From positions 124,001 through 188,000 of the forward strand of contig NZ_NJIG01000009.1 in the NCBI RefSeq assembly GCF_002209535.1: a stretch of DNA of 64,000 bases, given 5' to 3'. Source of the DNA: Achromobacter marplatensis. GTDB taxonomy: Bacteria; Pseudomonadota; Gammaproteobacteria; Burkholderiales; Burkholderiaceae_B. A program made the position numbers and the translations under genes. Below, in pieces: positions 1-8,640 of the stretch (the first letter of the stretch is position 1; every line of letters begins with the position of its first letter). Below the pieces are notes generated by a model, which saw only the letters and a program-made list of their open reading frames with translations, ran no database searches and was not told the origin of the DNA.

Positions 1-70
1 ATAGCTCAGTCGGTAGAGCGACGGACTGTTAATCCGCAGGTCGCTGGTTCGAGCCCAGCTCGGGGAGCCA
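1..70 (+). tRNA. tRNA-Asn (GTT), 5' end cut by window
   Basis: The D arm, the anticodon arm with GTT at 29-31, the T arm (GGTTCGAGCCC) and the acceptor 3' strand ending in an encoded CCA at 68-70 are all visible. The first six or so bases of the acceptor 5' strand lie outside the window. The anticodon GTT gives asparagine. Confidence 0.95.
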
Positions 71-132
71 AAAGAATTCAGTACCGACACCGTTCAGCGC
101 ACAAGCCAATGCCGAAGCGCCGAACAACAGCC

Positions 133-166
133 AGGGTCTTTCACGAAAGTGGGTGGCCCTTTTTGT
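133..166 (+). terminator. Probable terminator of tRNA-Asn
   Basis: An AGGG...CCCT outer stem encloses CTTTC/GAAAG and is followed by TTTTTG. The pairing is imperfect. The rest of 71-319 shows no gene, only scattered GC-rich inverted repeats. Confidence 0.5.
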
Positions 167-320
167 TTTCCGCGCGATCCTCATTCGCGCGTCACGCAAC
201 CCCGCGCAGCGCCTGCCCTGCACGCTGGGTACCTGCTCGATCCTCCCCAAGCTTGCTTGCCTGATGTCCTGCCCGCGCTGCTGGCGGGTCGCGTATTCAT
301 TGCTTGCCGTTCGCACCTAA

Positions 321-339
321 ATTGTTATGTAATAACATT
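321..339 (+). promoter_or_regulatory. Zur-type operator upstream of the COG0523 gene pair
   Basis: The sequence ATTGTTAT-GTA-ATAACATT is a near-perfect palindrome: 7 of 8 arm positions are complementary, with GTTAT/ATAAC exact. It lies 20 bp before the start codon of the first CobW-family GTPase. This matches the general form of proteobacterial Zur boxes. COG0523 genes of the ZigA/YciC type are classic Zur targets. The regulator assignment is an inference from sequence form and context. Confidence 0.75.
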
Positions 340-358
340 CTAATTTTGGAGCGAAGCG

Positions 359-1597
359 ATGATGCCGATTGATGAAACGAACCCGTTGCGCGACGGGCGC
401 CTGCCGGTGACGGTGTTGTCGGGGTTTCTGGGTGCGGGAAAGACGACGCTGCTCAACCACGTGTTGAACAACCGCGAGGGCCGTCGGGTCGCGGTCATCG
501 TCAATGACATGTCGGAGGTCAACATCGACGCCCGCCTGGTGCGCGAAGGTGGGGCGGCGCTGTCGCGCGCCGACGAAAAGTTGGTCGAGATGAGCAATGG
601 CTGCATCTGCTGTACGCTCCGCGAAGACCTGCTCATCGAGATCCGCCGCTTGGCGGCCGAGGGGCGTTTCGATTATCTGCTGATCGAATCGACGGGGGTC
701 TCCGAGCCTTTGCCGGTGGCCGAGACCTTCACCTTCCGCGCTGAGGATGGGGCGAGCCTGGACGATATCGCCCGGCTGGACACGATGGTCACGGTGGTGG
801 ATGCTTTCAACTTCCTGCGTGACTACTCCAGCAGGGATCGCCTGGCCGAGCGGGGCGAGGCGTTGGGCGACGAGGACGTGCGCACGGTTGTCGATCTGTT
901 GATCGAGCAGGTGGAATTCTGTGATGTCATCGTCTTGAATAAGACTGACCTGGTGGAGGCTGCCGAACTGGCGCGCCTGCAAGCGATGTTGCACGGCCTG
1001 AATCCCCGCGCGGAAATCGTGAAGAGCGAGTTCGGCCGGGTGCCGATGGCTAGCGTGCTGGATACGGGCCGGTTCAATTTTGAAGCTGCCTCGCAGGCGC
1101 CGGGCTGGTTGAAGGAATTGCGGGGCGAGCACATCCCGGAGAGCCAGGAATATGGCATCGGCAGTTTCGTGTTTCGCGCCCGGCGCCCGTTCCATCCGCA
1201 GCGGTTCTGGGATTGCATTCATCAGGAATGGCCTGGTGTGGTGCGGTCGAAAGGTTACTTCTGGCTGGTGACACGCCCGGGGTACGCGGCATCGTGGTCG
1301 CAGGCAGGGCCCATCATGCGCCATGGCGCGGTGGGATACTGGTGGGCGGCCTTACCGCGCGAGCAGTGGCCCGAGGATGGAGAGGCGCGGGCGGCGATCG
1401 TGTCGGAATGGGATCCGATCTACGGCGACCGGTGCCAGGAACTGGTGTTGATCGGCATCGGCATGGACGAGGCGGCGCTGCGGGCGCGCCTGCAGGCCTG
1501 CTTGATGACGCAGGAAGAAATGACGCGGCCCGCGAGCGAGCTGGCGGCGATAACAGATCCGTTTCCGGTGTGGGAGCGGCCGCAGAATTCGGGGTAG
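359..1597 (+). CDS. CobW/COG0523-family GTPase, ZigA/YciC-like zinc chaperone
   Basis: This is a 412-residue G3E-family GTPase that probably delivers zinc to client proteins during zinc starvation. The Walker A motif GFLGAGKTT is at residues 22-30. The metal-binding CICC motif is at 82-85 in the context SNGCICC. A GTPase specificity motif NKTD is present, and the C-terminal CobW_C domain carries the [11 protein letters not shown] signature typical of the ZigA/YciC subgroup. A GGAG ribosome site lies 7 bases before the ATG at 359; a second ATG at 362 is possible. It is followed after 20 bp by a second COG0523 gene, probably in one operon. Control by Zur is suggested by the operator just upstream. 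The exact client metalloprotein cannot be read from sequence. Confidence 0.88.
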   Translation: MMPIDETNPLRDGRLPVTVLSGFLGAGKTTLLNHVLNNREGRRVAVIVNDMSEVNIDARLVREGGAALSRADEKLVEMSNGCICCTLREDLLIEIRRLAAEGRFDYLLIESTGVSEPLPVAETFTFRAEDGASLDDIARLDTMVTVVDAFNFLRDYSSRDRLAERGEALGDEDVRTVVDLLIEQVEFCDVIVLNKTDLVEAAELARLQAMLHGLNPRAEIVKSEFGRVPMASVLDTGRFNFEAASQAPGWLKELRGEHIPESQEYGIGSFVFRARRPFHPQRFWDCIHQEWPGVVRSKGYFWLVTRPGYAASWSQAGPIMRHGAVGYWWAALPREQWPEDGEARAAIVSEWDPIYGDRCQELVLIGIGMDEAALRARLQACLMTQEEMTRPASELAAITDPFPVWERPQNSG

Positions 1598-1617
1598 CGC
1601 CCATTGGGTGAGGGGAC

Positions 1618-2619
1618 ATGGACGAGGACAAGCGCATCGGCGTGACGGTGATTTCGGGATTTCTGGGCAGCGGCAAGACCACGTTGCTTAACCGTCTGCT
1701 GCACGAACCGGCCTACGCCGATGCGTTGGTCATCGTCAACGAATACGGCGACGTCGGCGTTGACCATCATCTGGTGCGCCTGGCGCCGGCCAATGTCGTG
1801 CTGATCGAGGGCGGCTGCCTGTGCTGTGTCGTCAGCGGTGCCGTGGTGGACGCCCTGCGCGATCTTTTCATGCTGGCGCTAAGCCGCCGGATCAAGCCCT
1901 TTCGGCGTGTGCTGATCGAAACCAGCGGGCTGGCGGACCCTGCGTCGACGCTGTTCATGCTCAAGCACGACCGGTTCCTGTCCGAGCGTTACGCGTACCG
2001 GGGCGCGATCGTGGTGGTGGACGTGCGCTACGGAGAAGCGCAACTGGCGACGCAGGCCGAGGCGTCGCGGCAATTGGCGCTGGCCGATACCGTCGTGCTC
2101 AGCAAATCGGACCTGGCGGACGCGGCGCAATTGCGGCGGGTGGAGCAGGCGGTCATTGCCATCAATCCCGGGGCGCAACGTTGCGTCCAGCGTCAGGACG
2201 CGCCGCTGGCGGGCATCTTGCGGGACGGTCCCGATGTGATGGTGCGGCGCGATGGCGTGGCGCTGGCGAACTGGCTTCAGGCGTTTGCGCGGCCGGTCGC
2301 CGACCGCCACGCGCAGGTCTCCAGTTTTTCGCTGACCTTGTCCTCGCCGCTGGGGCGCGCAGCCTTCCTGGCGGGCGTGTCGCGTATCCAGGAGCGCTTC
2401 GGTCAGGGGCTGCTGCGGATGAAGGGGCTGGTTTGCTTCGAAGGCGAGGCGTTACCGTGCGAGGTCCACGGCGTCCATGGTGAGCTTTATCCCCTGCGCA
2501 CGCTGTCGCAATGGCCAGGTGATGAGCGCGCGTCGCATCTGGTCTATATCCTGCGCGGCCTGGATGCCGGCATGGTGCGCGCCGAGGTTTGCGAGGCGCT
2601 AGGGCAGTTGCCTGCCTGA
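1618..2619 (+). CDS. CobW/COG0523-family GTPase (second paralogue)
   Basis: This is a 333-residue G3E GTPase with Walker A GFLGSGKTT at residues 14-22, a CLCC metal motif at 67-70 and SKSD as the NKxD-type specificity motif. Its C-terminal region is shorter than in the preceding paralogue and lacks the GDRxQELV signature, so it belongs to a different COG0523 subgroup. The family moves zinc, cobalt or nickel to target enzymes. It starts 20 bp after the upstream gene, with GAGGGG before the ATG, so the two are probably co-transcribed from the Zur-type promoter. The specific metal and client are unknown. Confidence 0.82.
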   Translation: MDEDKRIGVTVISGFLGSGKTTLLNRLLHEPAYADALVIVNEYGDVGVDHHLVRLAPANVVLIEGGCLCCVVSGAVVDALRDLFMLALSRRIKPFRRVLIETSGLADPASTLFMLKHDRFLSERYAYRGAIVVVDVRYGEAQLATQAEASRQLALADTVVLSKSDLADAAQLRRVEQAVIAINPGAQRCVQRQDAPLAGILRDGPDVMVRRDGVALANWLQAFARPVADRHAQVSSFSLTLSSPLGRAAFLAGVSRIQERFGQGLLRMKGLVCFEGEALPCEVHGVHGELYPLRTLSQWPGDERASHLVYILRGLDAGMVRAEVCEALGQLPA

Positions 2620-2736
2620 GCGCTGCCGCCCCGATTTCGCTGTCGGGCTGTCTGACGCTTTGTCGCTATTTGGGCACGGATGTTGCACGGAAATACGGTA
2701 TAACCGGTACGGTCTGATGCAAGAACCGAGACAATC

Positions 2737-3672
2737 ATGGATCGTCTGAAAGCCATGCAGGTGTTCGTGGAAGTCGCTGACCGGGGAAGCCTGTCGGCGG
2801 CGGCGGTCCATCTGGACATGTCGCGAGCGATGGTGTCGCGGTATCTGGCCGAAATGGAGCAGTGGGTGGGGGTGCGTTTGCTGCACCGCACGACCCGCCG
2901 GCTCAGCCTCACGCCCGCCGGGGCGGAGACCTTGCCGCGATGCCGGCAGATGCTCGATATGGTGGGTGACCTGCGTAGCGCGGTCTCCACGCCTGAAGAC
3001 ACGCCGCGCGGCTTGCTGCGCGTCACGACCAGTATGTCCTTCGGTTCGAAACATCTGGCCAGTGCGGTCACGGACTACGTCAAGCTGCATCCCGGCACGT
3101 CGGTGGATCTGATGCTGGTCGAACGCGCCGTCAATCTGGTGGAAGAGCGGGTGGACCTGGCCGTACGGATCACCAACGACCTCGATCCCAACCTGATCGC
3201 GCGAAAATTGGCCGTCTGCCGTTCGGTGGTGTGCGCATCCCCGGAATACCTGGCACGCGAAGGCGTGCCTGCCCGCATCGAAGACCTGTCCTTGCGCAAC
3301 TGCCTGACGCATTCCTATTTCGGCAAAAGCCTGTGGCGCTTCGAACGCGACGGCCAGCCAGTGGATGTGCCGGTCAGCGGCAATATCAGTGCGAACGAGG
3401 TCTCCGTGCTGCTGAGCGCCGCGCTGGAGGGGGCGGGCATCGCGATGCTGCCGACTTACTACGCGGCAGAATATGTGGCGGCAGGGCGCCTGAAGGCCAT
3501 CCTGCCGCAATGCAAACCGCAGGAACTGGGGATTTACGGCGTTTATGCCTCGCGCCGCCAGATGCCGCTGATCCTGCGTTCGATGCTGGATTTTCTGGTG
3601 GAACGGCTGGGTTCTGCACCCTGGGACAAGCCCGCCGCAGCGTCTGCGGTGCCGCCCATCTTGTCGTCTTGA
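2737..3672 (+). CDS. LysR-family transcriptional regulator
   Basis: This 311-residue protein has an N-terminal winged helix (about residues 1-60, MDRLKAMQVFVEVADRGSLS) and a LysR substrate-binding domain (about 90-295). The N-terminus is like the CrgA/DsdC-style subgroup that often regulates neighbouring divergent genes, but here the upstream neighbour is codirectional. The target is therefore not obvious. It is followed by two GC-rich hairpins (3675-3691 and 3694-3708) without a T tract. Confidence 0.85.
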   Translation: MDRLKAMQVFVEVADRGSLSAAAVHLDMSRAMVSRYLAEMEQWVGVRLLHRTTRRLSLTPAGAETLPRCRQMLDMVGDLRSAVSTPEDTPRGLLRVTTSMSFGSKHLASAVTDYVKLHPGTSVDLMLVERAVNLVEERVDLAVRITNDLDPNLIARKLAVCRSVVCASPEYLAREGVPARIEDLSLRNCLTHSYFGKSLWRFERDGQPVDVPVSGNISANEVSVLLSAALEGAGIAMLPTYYAAEYVAAGRLKAILPQCKPQELGIYGVYASRRQMPLILRSMLDFLVERLGSAPWDKPAAASAVPPILSS

Positions 3673-3697
3673 GGCGCCCGGCTGCGGGCGCTCGGGC

Positions 3698-3725
3698 TTG
3701 AGGCCCGGAGTTATGGCGGTATAAT
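3698..3725 (+). promoter_or_regulatory. Sigma-70-type promoter facing the gene-poor stretch
   Basis: TTGAGG at 3698-3703 and a consensus TATAAT at 3720-3725 are separated by 16 bp. Transcription would start near 3732 and run into 700 bp with no convincing coding sequence. Confidence 0.6.
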
Positions 3726-4262
3726 TTGGACATTGCTTTGGCGGGCGGGTCGCTTTGATCTCGCGTTTCTGCCAGCAAACCATTTTGCGGCGGGCGGTTG
3801 TCCGCTAGCATGTAGTCGTCGAAAACATCTAAGAATCGTAAGTCCGGCCTGGGGTTGGCCAACGCATTGCGAAGCCGGTCTTCGTATGCACGAGGGGGAG
3901 CATGGGGTTCAGGGAGCGGCAACTGGCCGCAATACCGAATCCGATGCCTGACGATCCGGGTTCTTGATACTGATCGCTGCGGGAAAATGGCGCTGGGTTA
4001 CCGGCGGGTCCCGCAGGCTTGTTGGCGAGTGAGGCCAGCTTTTCCAGAATTGCTCAAGGCGTCTGCCGCGATGAAAGTCCGGCAGGCATATCGCCCTATC
4101 TTGATCGGTACGGCTGTTTTGGCGCATGTCCGCCGCGCAGTCCGTCATGCATGGCAATCATCACAGGAATTTTGTGAACATTACGCAAACCAATGCCGTC
4201 TGTAGCGGGTCCACTTTCATGGTGGCCCTGCCGGCGGGTGCGGGCGTGATGTCCATTTTCGG

Positions 4263-4292
4263 TTTTGCGGCCACTGCTTTTGCGGCCACTGC
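4263..4292. repeat. 15-bp tandem duplication
   Basis: TTTTGCGGCCACTGC is present twice head to tail (4263-4277 and 4278-4292). A partial third copy (TTTGGCTGGC) follows. The period of 15 bp equals five codons. Confidence 0.85.
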
Positions 4293-4376
4293 TTTGGCTG
4301 GCGCTTTCGGTTTGCAAGGCGCCAAAGCAGTGCGCGCAGCATTTGTTGCAGCGCAATCTTCGCAAACTCTGATTTC

Positions 4377-4408
4377 GCAGGCACAAATGAATTTGCAGGC
4401 ACAAATGA
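4377..4408. repeat. Short direct repeat, 18-bp period
   Basis: GCAGGCACAAATGA occurs at 4377-4390 and again at 4395-4408, directly upstream (on the plus strand) of the tRNA terminator hairpin. Confidence 0.8.
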
Positions 4409-4436
4409 AAAAGGCCCGGCGCATTCGCCAGGCCTT
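4408..4436 (-). terminator. Intrinsic terminator of tRNA-fMet
   Basis: On the minus strand an 11-bp stem with one mismatch (AAGGCCTGGCG / CGCCGGGCCTT) and an AATG loop runs into TTTTTCATTTG, 9 bp after the tRNA 3' end. Confidence 0.85.
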
Positions 4437-4444
4437 CGTCAATT

Positions 4445-4521
<77 letters not shown>

Positions 4522-4533
4522 TCTGAGAAAAGA

Positions 4534-4562
4534 ATATTAACCTTATTTTCAACCTAGCGCAA
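4534..4562 (-). promoter_or_regulatory. Promoter of tRNA-fMet
   Basis: On the minus strand TTGCGC (4557-4562) and TAATAT (4534-4539) are spaced by 17 bp. The tRNA 5' end lies 12 bases after the -10 box. Confidence 0.75.
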
Positions 4563-4583
4563 GTTAGCCCTTTTTGAATTTGA

Positions 4584-5765
4584 ATGTCGATGAACGATAG
4601 CGAGGCAATACTCGTGCTGGAAACCGCGCTGCTATGCGCGGTGCAGCCGATGCAACTGTCCGATATGCGCAAGCTATTCGGGGACGATGAACAATTCGAC
4701 AACAGCAAGCTGCGCGCGCTGTTGGAGACGCTGCAAAGCAATTGGGCCGATGGCGGCCTGGAGCTGGTGCAGCTGGCAAGCGGGTGGCGTTTCCAGAGCC
4801 GTCCGCACATGCAGCGCTACCTGGAGCGGCTGAGTCCTGAAAAGCCGCCCAAATATTCGCGCGCCGTCATGGAAACGCTGGCGATCGTGGCCTGGCGCCA
4901 GCCGGTCACTCGCGGCGACATCGAGGATATCCGTGGCGTCACCGTGTCATCGCAAATCGTGAAGGCGCTGGAGGACCGCGGGTGGATCGAGGTCATCGGG
5001 CACCGCGATGCGCCGGGGCGTCCGGCCCTGTTCGGCACCACGCGCCAGTTTCTGGATGATCTGGGCTTGCGGGCGCTGGATGAGCTTCCGCCGCTGGAAT
5101 CGGCGCAAGCCGCCGCGGCGCTGGCCGGGCTGGATCTGGGCGAAGTGCAACAGCTCACAGGCGAGGGCGCCGCGCCCGCCGAAGAGACGGCGCAGGACGA
5201 AACCGCGGTGGCTGTCGAAGGCGAAACCGAGCCCGCGCAAGGTGAAATCCCCGTCGACGTGCCGTCCGAAGTGGACGAAAATGACAATATCCCGGTTGCG
5301 GAATTGTCTGTTTCGGAACACGATGCACCCATAGCCCCGGGCGATAGCGTAGAATCCGTCGTTTCGCGCACAGAAGAAGGCGCGGATCCCGCAGACGAAC
5401 CCACCGTCCGGGAGCAAGCCGAAGGCTTGTCCAATACGCCGACCCCGTCCGGTTTTCCCGACGAAGGGGCCGGCAGCGACATTTCCGATATAGCCGCCGA
5501 CGTCACAGAGGCCGGTGCTGCAAAGGAAAGTGTCGAGAACGCAAAACACGCGGAACCGACCGAACCGATTGACGAGACCGATCACGCAGCGCCTGGCGCC
5601 GCCGGGCACGAGCCCGCCATCGGCCTTGACGAACGTGTTCGGCCCGACCCCGATGCCGCCTTTGCGGCGTCGGACGAGGCAGATCCGGAGCGGCCTGGCG
5701 CCGACCGCGAGTCGGCGTCCCCTGATGATGACGAGCTTGCCCCCGGCAAGCCTACCCAAGTTTGA
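4584..5765 (+). CDS. scpB: Segregation and condensation protein ScpB with long acidic tail
   Basis: ScpB pairs with ScpA and SMC in the chromosome-condensing complex. The conserved part is residues 1 to about 175, two winged-helix domains including [18 protein letters not shown] and RPALFGTT. ScpB proteins are usually about 170-220 residues. Here a tail of roughly 215 residues rich in E, D, A and P follows, of low complexity and probably disordered. The ATG at 4584 has no clear Shine-Dalgarno sequence; ATG 4590 is an alternative. The gene overlaps or abuts rluB, the common scpB-rluB arrangement. Function of the tail is unknown. Confidence 0.9.
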   Translation: MSMNDSEAILVLETALLCAVQPMQLSDMRKLFGDDEQFDNSKLRALLETLQSNWADGGLELVQLASGWRFQSRPHMQRYLERLSPEKPPKYSRAVMETLAIVAWRQPVTRGDIEDIRGVTVSSQIVKALEDRGWIEVIGHRDAPGRPALFGTTRQFLDDLGLRALDELPPLESAQAAAALAGLDLGEVQQLTGEGAAPAEETAQDETAVAVEGETEPAQGEIPVDVPSEVDENDNIPVAELSVSEHDAPIAPGDSVESVVSRTEEGADPADEPTVREQAEGLSNTPTPSGFPDEGAGSDISDIAADVTEAGAAKESVENAKHAEPTEPIDETDHAAPGAAGHEPAIGLDERVRPDPDAAFAASDEADPERPGADRESASPDDDELAPGKPTQV

Positions 5766-5782
5766 AATTCGGAGCTGTCCCA

Positions 5783-7639
5783 GTGACAACGAATACAGCA
5801 ATGCAGGACGACAATCCCCGTTCGGATGACACCGTTTCCAACGGTCAGCCGGAATCTTCCGCCGCGCGCGAGCCGGCAGCCGAAGGTGAGGCCGGCGCCC
5901 GTGGGCGCGGGCGCAAGCTGAGGACGCCGTTCCGCCGCCGTCGCGGCGACGCCGCGGCCGAGCAAGCGCCGGCTGCCGAGGGTCAGCAGTCCGCGGCCGC
6001 CGCTCCGGTCGAGTCGCCTGACTCCCGCAGTGGCGAGCAGGAAGCCGAGCAGGCCCTGGCGTACCTCGATTCCGCGGACCGCATGGAGCAGCGCCTGGGC
6101 AAGTACCTGAACAGTGATTCGGTCATGCCCAAGCTGCACAAGGTGCTGGCGGACGCCGGCATCGGTTCGCGCCGCGAAATGGAAGAATTGATCGTCGCGG
6201 GCCGTGTGTCGGTCAACGGCGAGCCGGCCCATATCGGCCAGCGCGTGGCGCCGAACGACCAGGTTCGCGTTAACGGCAAGCCCATCATGCGCGTGAATAC
6301 GAAGAAGCCGCCGCGCGTGATCCTGTATCACAAGCCGGCCGGCGAAATCGTCAGCCACGACGATCCGGGCGGCCGCGCCAGCGTTTTTGCGCGCTTGCCC
6401 AAGCTGCGTACGGGCAAGTGGCTGTCGGTGGGCCGCCTGGACTTGAATACCGAAGGTCTGCTGATTTTCACGACCTCGGGCGATATGGCCAACCGGATCA
6501 TGCATCCCCGTTATGGCACCGAGCGCGAATATGCGGTCCGCGTGCTGGGTGAAATGGACGAGGCGCAGCGTCAGTCGCTGGTTGACGGCATCGAGCTCGA
6601 AGACGGCTTGGCCGCCTTCGGCGCGCTGGACTACCTGGGCGGCGACGGCAGCAACCGTTGGTATCGCGTGACCCTGCAAGAAGGCCGCAACCGGGAAGTT
6701 CGCCGCATGTTTGAAGCGGTCGGCGTGACGGTCAGCCGTCTGATCCGCACCCGTTTCGGCGACGTGGTGCTGCCGCGTACGCTGCGTCGCGGCCGCTGGG
6801 AAGAATTGGATGGTTCGCTGGTCACCGCGCTGATGGTTCAACTGGGACTGTTGCGTGAAGACGACGAATCGGGCGGCAATCGTCGCCGCTCGAAGCAGCC
6901 GCAATCGCATGACAGCGCGCTGCCTCCGGGCTTTGGCACCATGGATCGCAACGGCATGAACGGCGCCCGCATCGGTCGCCGCGGCAAGCTGCAGGGCGGC
7001 CGTCTGGGCAGCGCGGGCCAAACGGCCGCGTGTCCGTCGGATCCGTTCGGCACCGGCCTGATGATCGCGGGCGGCTATGCCAACGGCCATCCGCTGGCAG
7101 CCGAAGGCGCGGGCGGCAATCGCAAGGGCGGCAAGCCTGGCGGCGGCCGTTCGGCGGCGCCTGCGGGCGGTGGCCGGCCGGGTGGAAAGCAGGGCGGCAG
7201 GCCGGGTGGCAACCAAGGTGGCAAACCGGGCGGCAAGCCTCGTGGTCCGCGTTCGGCAGCGGCCAATGGCCCGTCGGGCGGCGTGGCGTCGGCTGACGTC
7301 CCGGTGGGCAATGTGGCCGAAGCGCCGCTGGGCGGTGGCGGCCGCAAGCCTTCGGGCCGTAAGCCTGGCGGCAATAAACCGGCGGGCGCGGGCGGCAACA
7401 GCCGTGGCGGCAAGCCGGCAGGCGCCGGCCGTGGCGGCAACAAGGCCGATGGATCGCCCCGCGCAGCGGGAAGCGGCGCCGGCAGCAACAAGGGTCCCGG
7501 TGCCGGCGGCAAGCCGCGCGCACCGCGCAACGCTTCGGCCTCGTCCTCGCCTCGTGGCGACGACTGGCAGCCGCGTGGTGCGTCGGCCCACGAATCGCGC
7601 CTTGGTGTGATGGGCGGACGTGGCCGTCAGGGCCGCTAA
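5783..7639 (+). CDS. rluB: 23S rRNA pseudouridine synthase RluB with long Gly/Lys-rich tail
   Basis: RluB makes pseudouridine 2605 in 23S rRNA (E. coli numbering). The S4 RNA-binding domain is at about residues 115-175 and the RsuA-type catalytic domain follows, with the catalytic aspartate D220 in [12 protein letters not shown] chose the GTG at 5783 because GGAG lies 8 bases before it. The ATG at 5801 and a TTG overlapping the scpB stop are alternatives. The first 110 residues are low complexity and arginine-rich. The last 220 or so (from about 390) are repeats of G, K, P and R such as GGKPGG, probably a disordered, basic RNA-binding tail. The whole is 618 residues against about 290 in E. 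coli. Confidence 0.9.
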   Translation: MTTNTAMQDDNPRSDDTVSNGQPESSAAREPAAEGEAGARGRGRKLRTPFRRRRGDAAAEQAPAAEGQQSAAAAPVESPDSRSGEQEAEQALAYLDSADRMEQRLGKYLNSDSVMPKLHKVLADAGIGSRREMEELIVAGRVSVNGEPAHIGQRVAPNDQVRVNGKPIMRVNTKKPPRVILYHKPAGEIVSHDDPGGRASVFARLPKLRTGKWLSVGRLDLNTEGLLIFTTSGDMANRIMHPRYGTEREYAVRVLGEMDEAQRQSLVDGIELEDGLAAFGALDYLGGDGSNRWYRVTLQEGRNREVRRMFEAVGVTVSRLIRTRFGDVVLPRTLRRGRWEELDGSLVTALMVQLGLLREDDESGGNRRRSKQPQSHDSALPPGFGTMDRNGMNGARIGRRGKLQGGRLGSAGQTAACPSDPFGTGLMIAGGYANGHPLAAEGAGGNRKGGKPGGGRSAAPAGGGRPGGKQGGRPGGNQGGKPGGKPRGPRSAAANGPSGGVASADVPVGNVAEAPLGGGGRKPSGRKPGGNKPAGAGGNSRGGKPAGAGRGGNKADGSPRAAGSGAGSNKGPGAGGKPRAPRNASASSSPRGDDWQPRGASAHESRLGVMGGRGRQGR

Positions 7640-7733
7640 GCGCTGTCAGGCGGCGCGCTGGGCGCGCCGCCGGGTCCGATGTGTCCCATATAAACGTAAG
7701 CCCGTGACGAATCAGGCGTTTTTCCGGTTTATC

Positions 7734-7742
7734 TGGTAAAAT
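7734..7742 (+). promoter_or_regulatory. Extended -10 promoter for the rimP operon
   Basis: The string TGGTAAAAT fits TGn plus a -10 hexamer. No good -35 box is seen 17 bp upstream, which is acceptable for an extended -10 promoter. Confidence 0.45.
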
Positions 7743-8102
7743 CAATGGTTTTCATGGCTTCGCGTCATTGCTTTTTGTGTGGCAATGGCGTTTGGCGTGG
7801 CTGCAAGCAGGCGATAGAGCCAGCGATGTAGTCAGGCAGCAGCCAGTGTTGTGCCGCAATGAGTGTGCGCTGTAAGTTAGGGTCCGATATCGGGCCGGTG
7901 GGCTGGGCGCAGTAGGCGGTAGGCAAGAGCAGTTGGCATCGGCGTTGCGCCAAGTGCCGTCAGGCCCGGAATGACGGGTGGGGGCGGGACTGTGTGGGGG
8001 AAACCCGTGGCGCAATCCACAAATTAGGTCGCAATATAGGGCGCTGCCCAGCATTGCTCCTTACGTGCAGTAGGGAAGCGGCTGGGCTCTGCGCAATATC
8101 GG

Positions 8103-8130
8103 TGGGCTGGGCGTGCAGCCCATTTTTTTT
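8103..8130 (+). terminator. Leader terminator (attenuator) before rimP
   Basis: The stem TGGGCTG (8103-8109) pairs perfectly with CAGCCCA (8116-8122), with a 6-nt loop, and is followed by eight T (8123-8130). The rimP ATG is at 8137, only 6 nt after the T tract. A terminator here must be bypassed or controlled for the operon to be expressed. Confidence 0.8.
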
Positions 8131-8136
8131 GAGTAT

Positions 8137-8640
8137 ATGGCTGATTTATTCGCATTGACCGAAGAGGCTTTGGCCGGCATGGACGTCGAACTCGTGGACG
8201 TCGAGCGTGCCGCCCTGGGCCTTTTGCGCGTGACGATCGATCGGGTCGGCGGTGTGCGCATCGAAGACTGTGAGCAGGTGTCTCGCCAATTGTCGCGGGT
8301 GTTTGAAGTCGAGAACATCGACTACAAGCGGCTGGAAGTCGGCTCGCCGGGCATTGACCGCCCGTTGCGCAACGAGAACGAGTTCCGCCGTTTCGCTGGC
8401 GAGCGCATCGAAATCAAGCTGCGCGAGGCATTAGACGGACGTAAGGTCTTCTCCGGCACGTTGACCGTGCCCGAAGACGACGCCGCCGCCTCCGACGCCG
8501 CTGCTGGCATGCACAAGACCGTGTTCGGTCTCGAATTTGAGGCAAAAAAGAACGAAGTCCAGGTTTTGAATTTCACGGTCGATGACATCGAACGTGCAAA
8601 ACTGGATCCCGTTCTGGATTTCAAGGGCAAAAAGCGATGA
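8137..8640 (+). CDS. rimP: Ribosome maturation factor RimP
   Basis: RimP is needed for maturation of the 30S subunit. The 167-residue protein has the N-terminal domain with [16 protein letters not shown] sequence (here [20 protein letters not shown]) and the C-terminal SH3-like domain. I start it at ATG 8137 ([10 protein letters not shown]), not at the in-frame GTG at 8113, because that GTG lies inside the terminator hairpin and would encode residues across the T tract. The ribosome site is weak (GAG at 8131-8133). The stop overlaps the nusA start (ATGA), so translation is coupled. Confidence 0.92.
   Translation: MADLFALTEEALAGMDVELVDVERAALGLLRVTIDRVGGVRIEDCEQVSRQLSRVFEVENIDYKRLEVGSPGIDRPLRNENEFRRFAGERIEIKLREALDGRKVFSGTLTVPEDDAAASDAAAGMHKTVFGLEFEAKKNEVQVLNFTVDDIERAKLDPVLDFKGKKR

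Larger units (their letters stand above)
3673..4444. other. 770-bp stretch without a convincing gene
   Basis: Between the LysR gene and tRNA-fMet no frame has good start context and family-like sequence. It holds a clear sigma-70 promoter (3698-3725), a 15-bp tandem duplication (4263-4292), an 18-bp-period repeat (4377-4408) and the tRNA terminator. On the minus strand the 15-bp units read AVAAK twice next to KPKAPAK, reminiscent of alanine/lysine-rich histone H1-like tails. This could be a decayed remnant or chance low complexity. A promoter without an ORF also leaves room for an unrecognised RNA. Confidence 0.5.
7640..8136 (+). promoter_or_regulatory. Leader region of the rimP-nusA-infB operon
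   Basis: No gene is seen in this 497-bp gap. It carries a probable extended -10 promoter at 7734-7742 (TGG-TAAAAT), giving a leader of nearly 400 nt. The leader contains a 13-bp direct repeat GGTGGGCTGGGCG at 7897-7909 and 8101-8113, and ends in an intrinsic terminator just before the rimP start. Alternative pairing of 8046-8052 is described in the findings. The arrangement suggests transcription attenuation of the operon. In E. coli the metY-rimP-nusA-infB operon also has leader terminators and is autoregulated by NusA. Confidence 0.6.

Noticed and set aside
4069..4087. GATGAAAGTCCGGCAGGC resembles the P4 core of RNase P RNA
   Set aside because: The conserved 5' and 3' parts of a bacterial type A RNase P RNA are not found around it, so the match looks accidental.
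7075..7530. Repetitive GGC-rich sequence in rluB as an independent repeat array
   Set aside because: It is in frame within rluB and codes the Gly/Lys tail; unit length varies, so it is coding low complexity.
7745..8122. Leader RNA as 6S, tmRNA, SRP RNA or RNase P
   Set aside because: None of the conserved cores of these RNAs that I know is present.
8113..8136. Upstream GTG start for rimP
   Set aside because: It lies in the terminator loop, and its extra residues are coded by the T tract. ATG 8137 matches where RimP homology begins.
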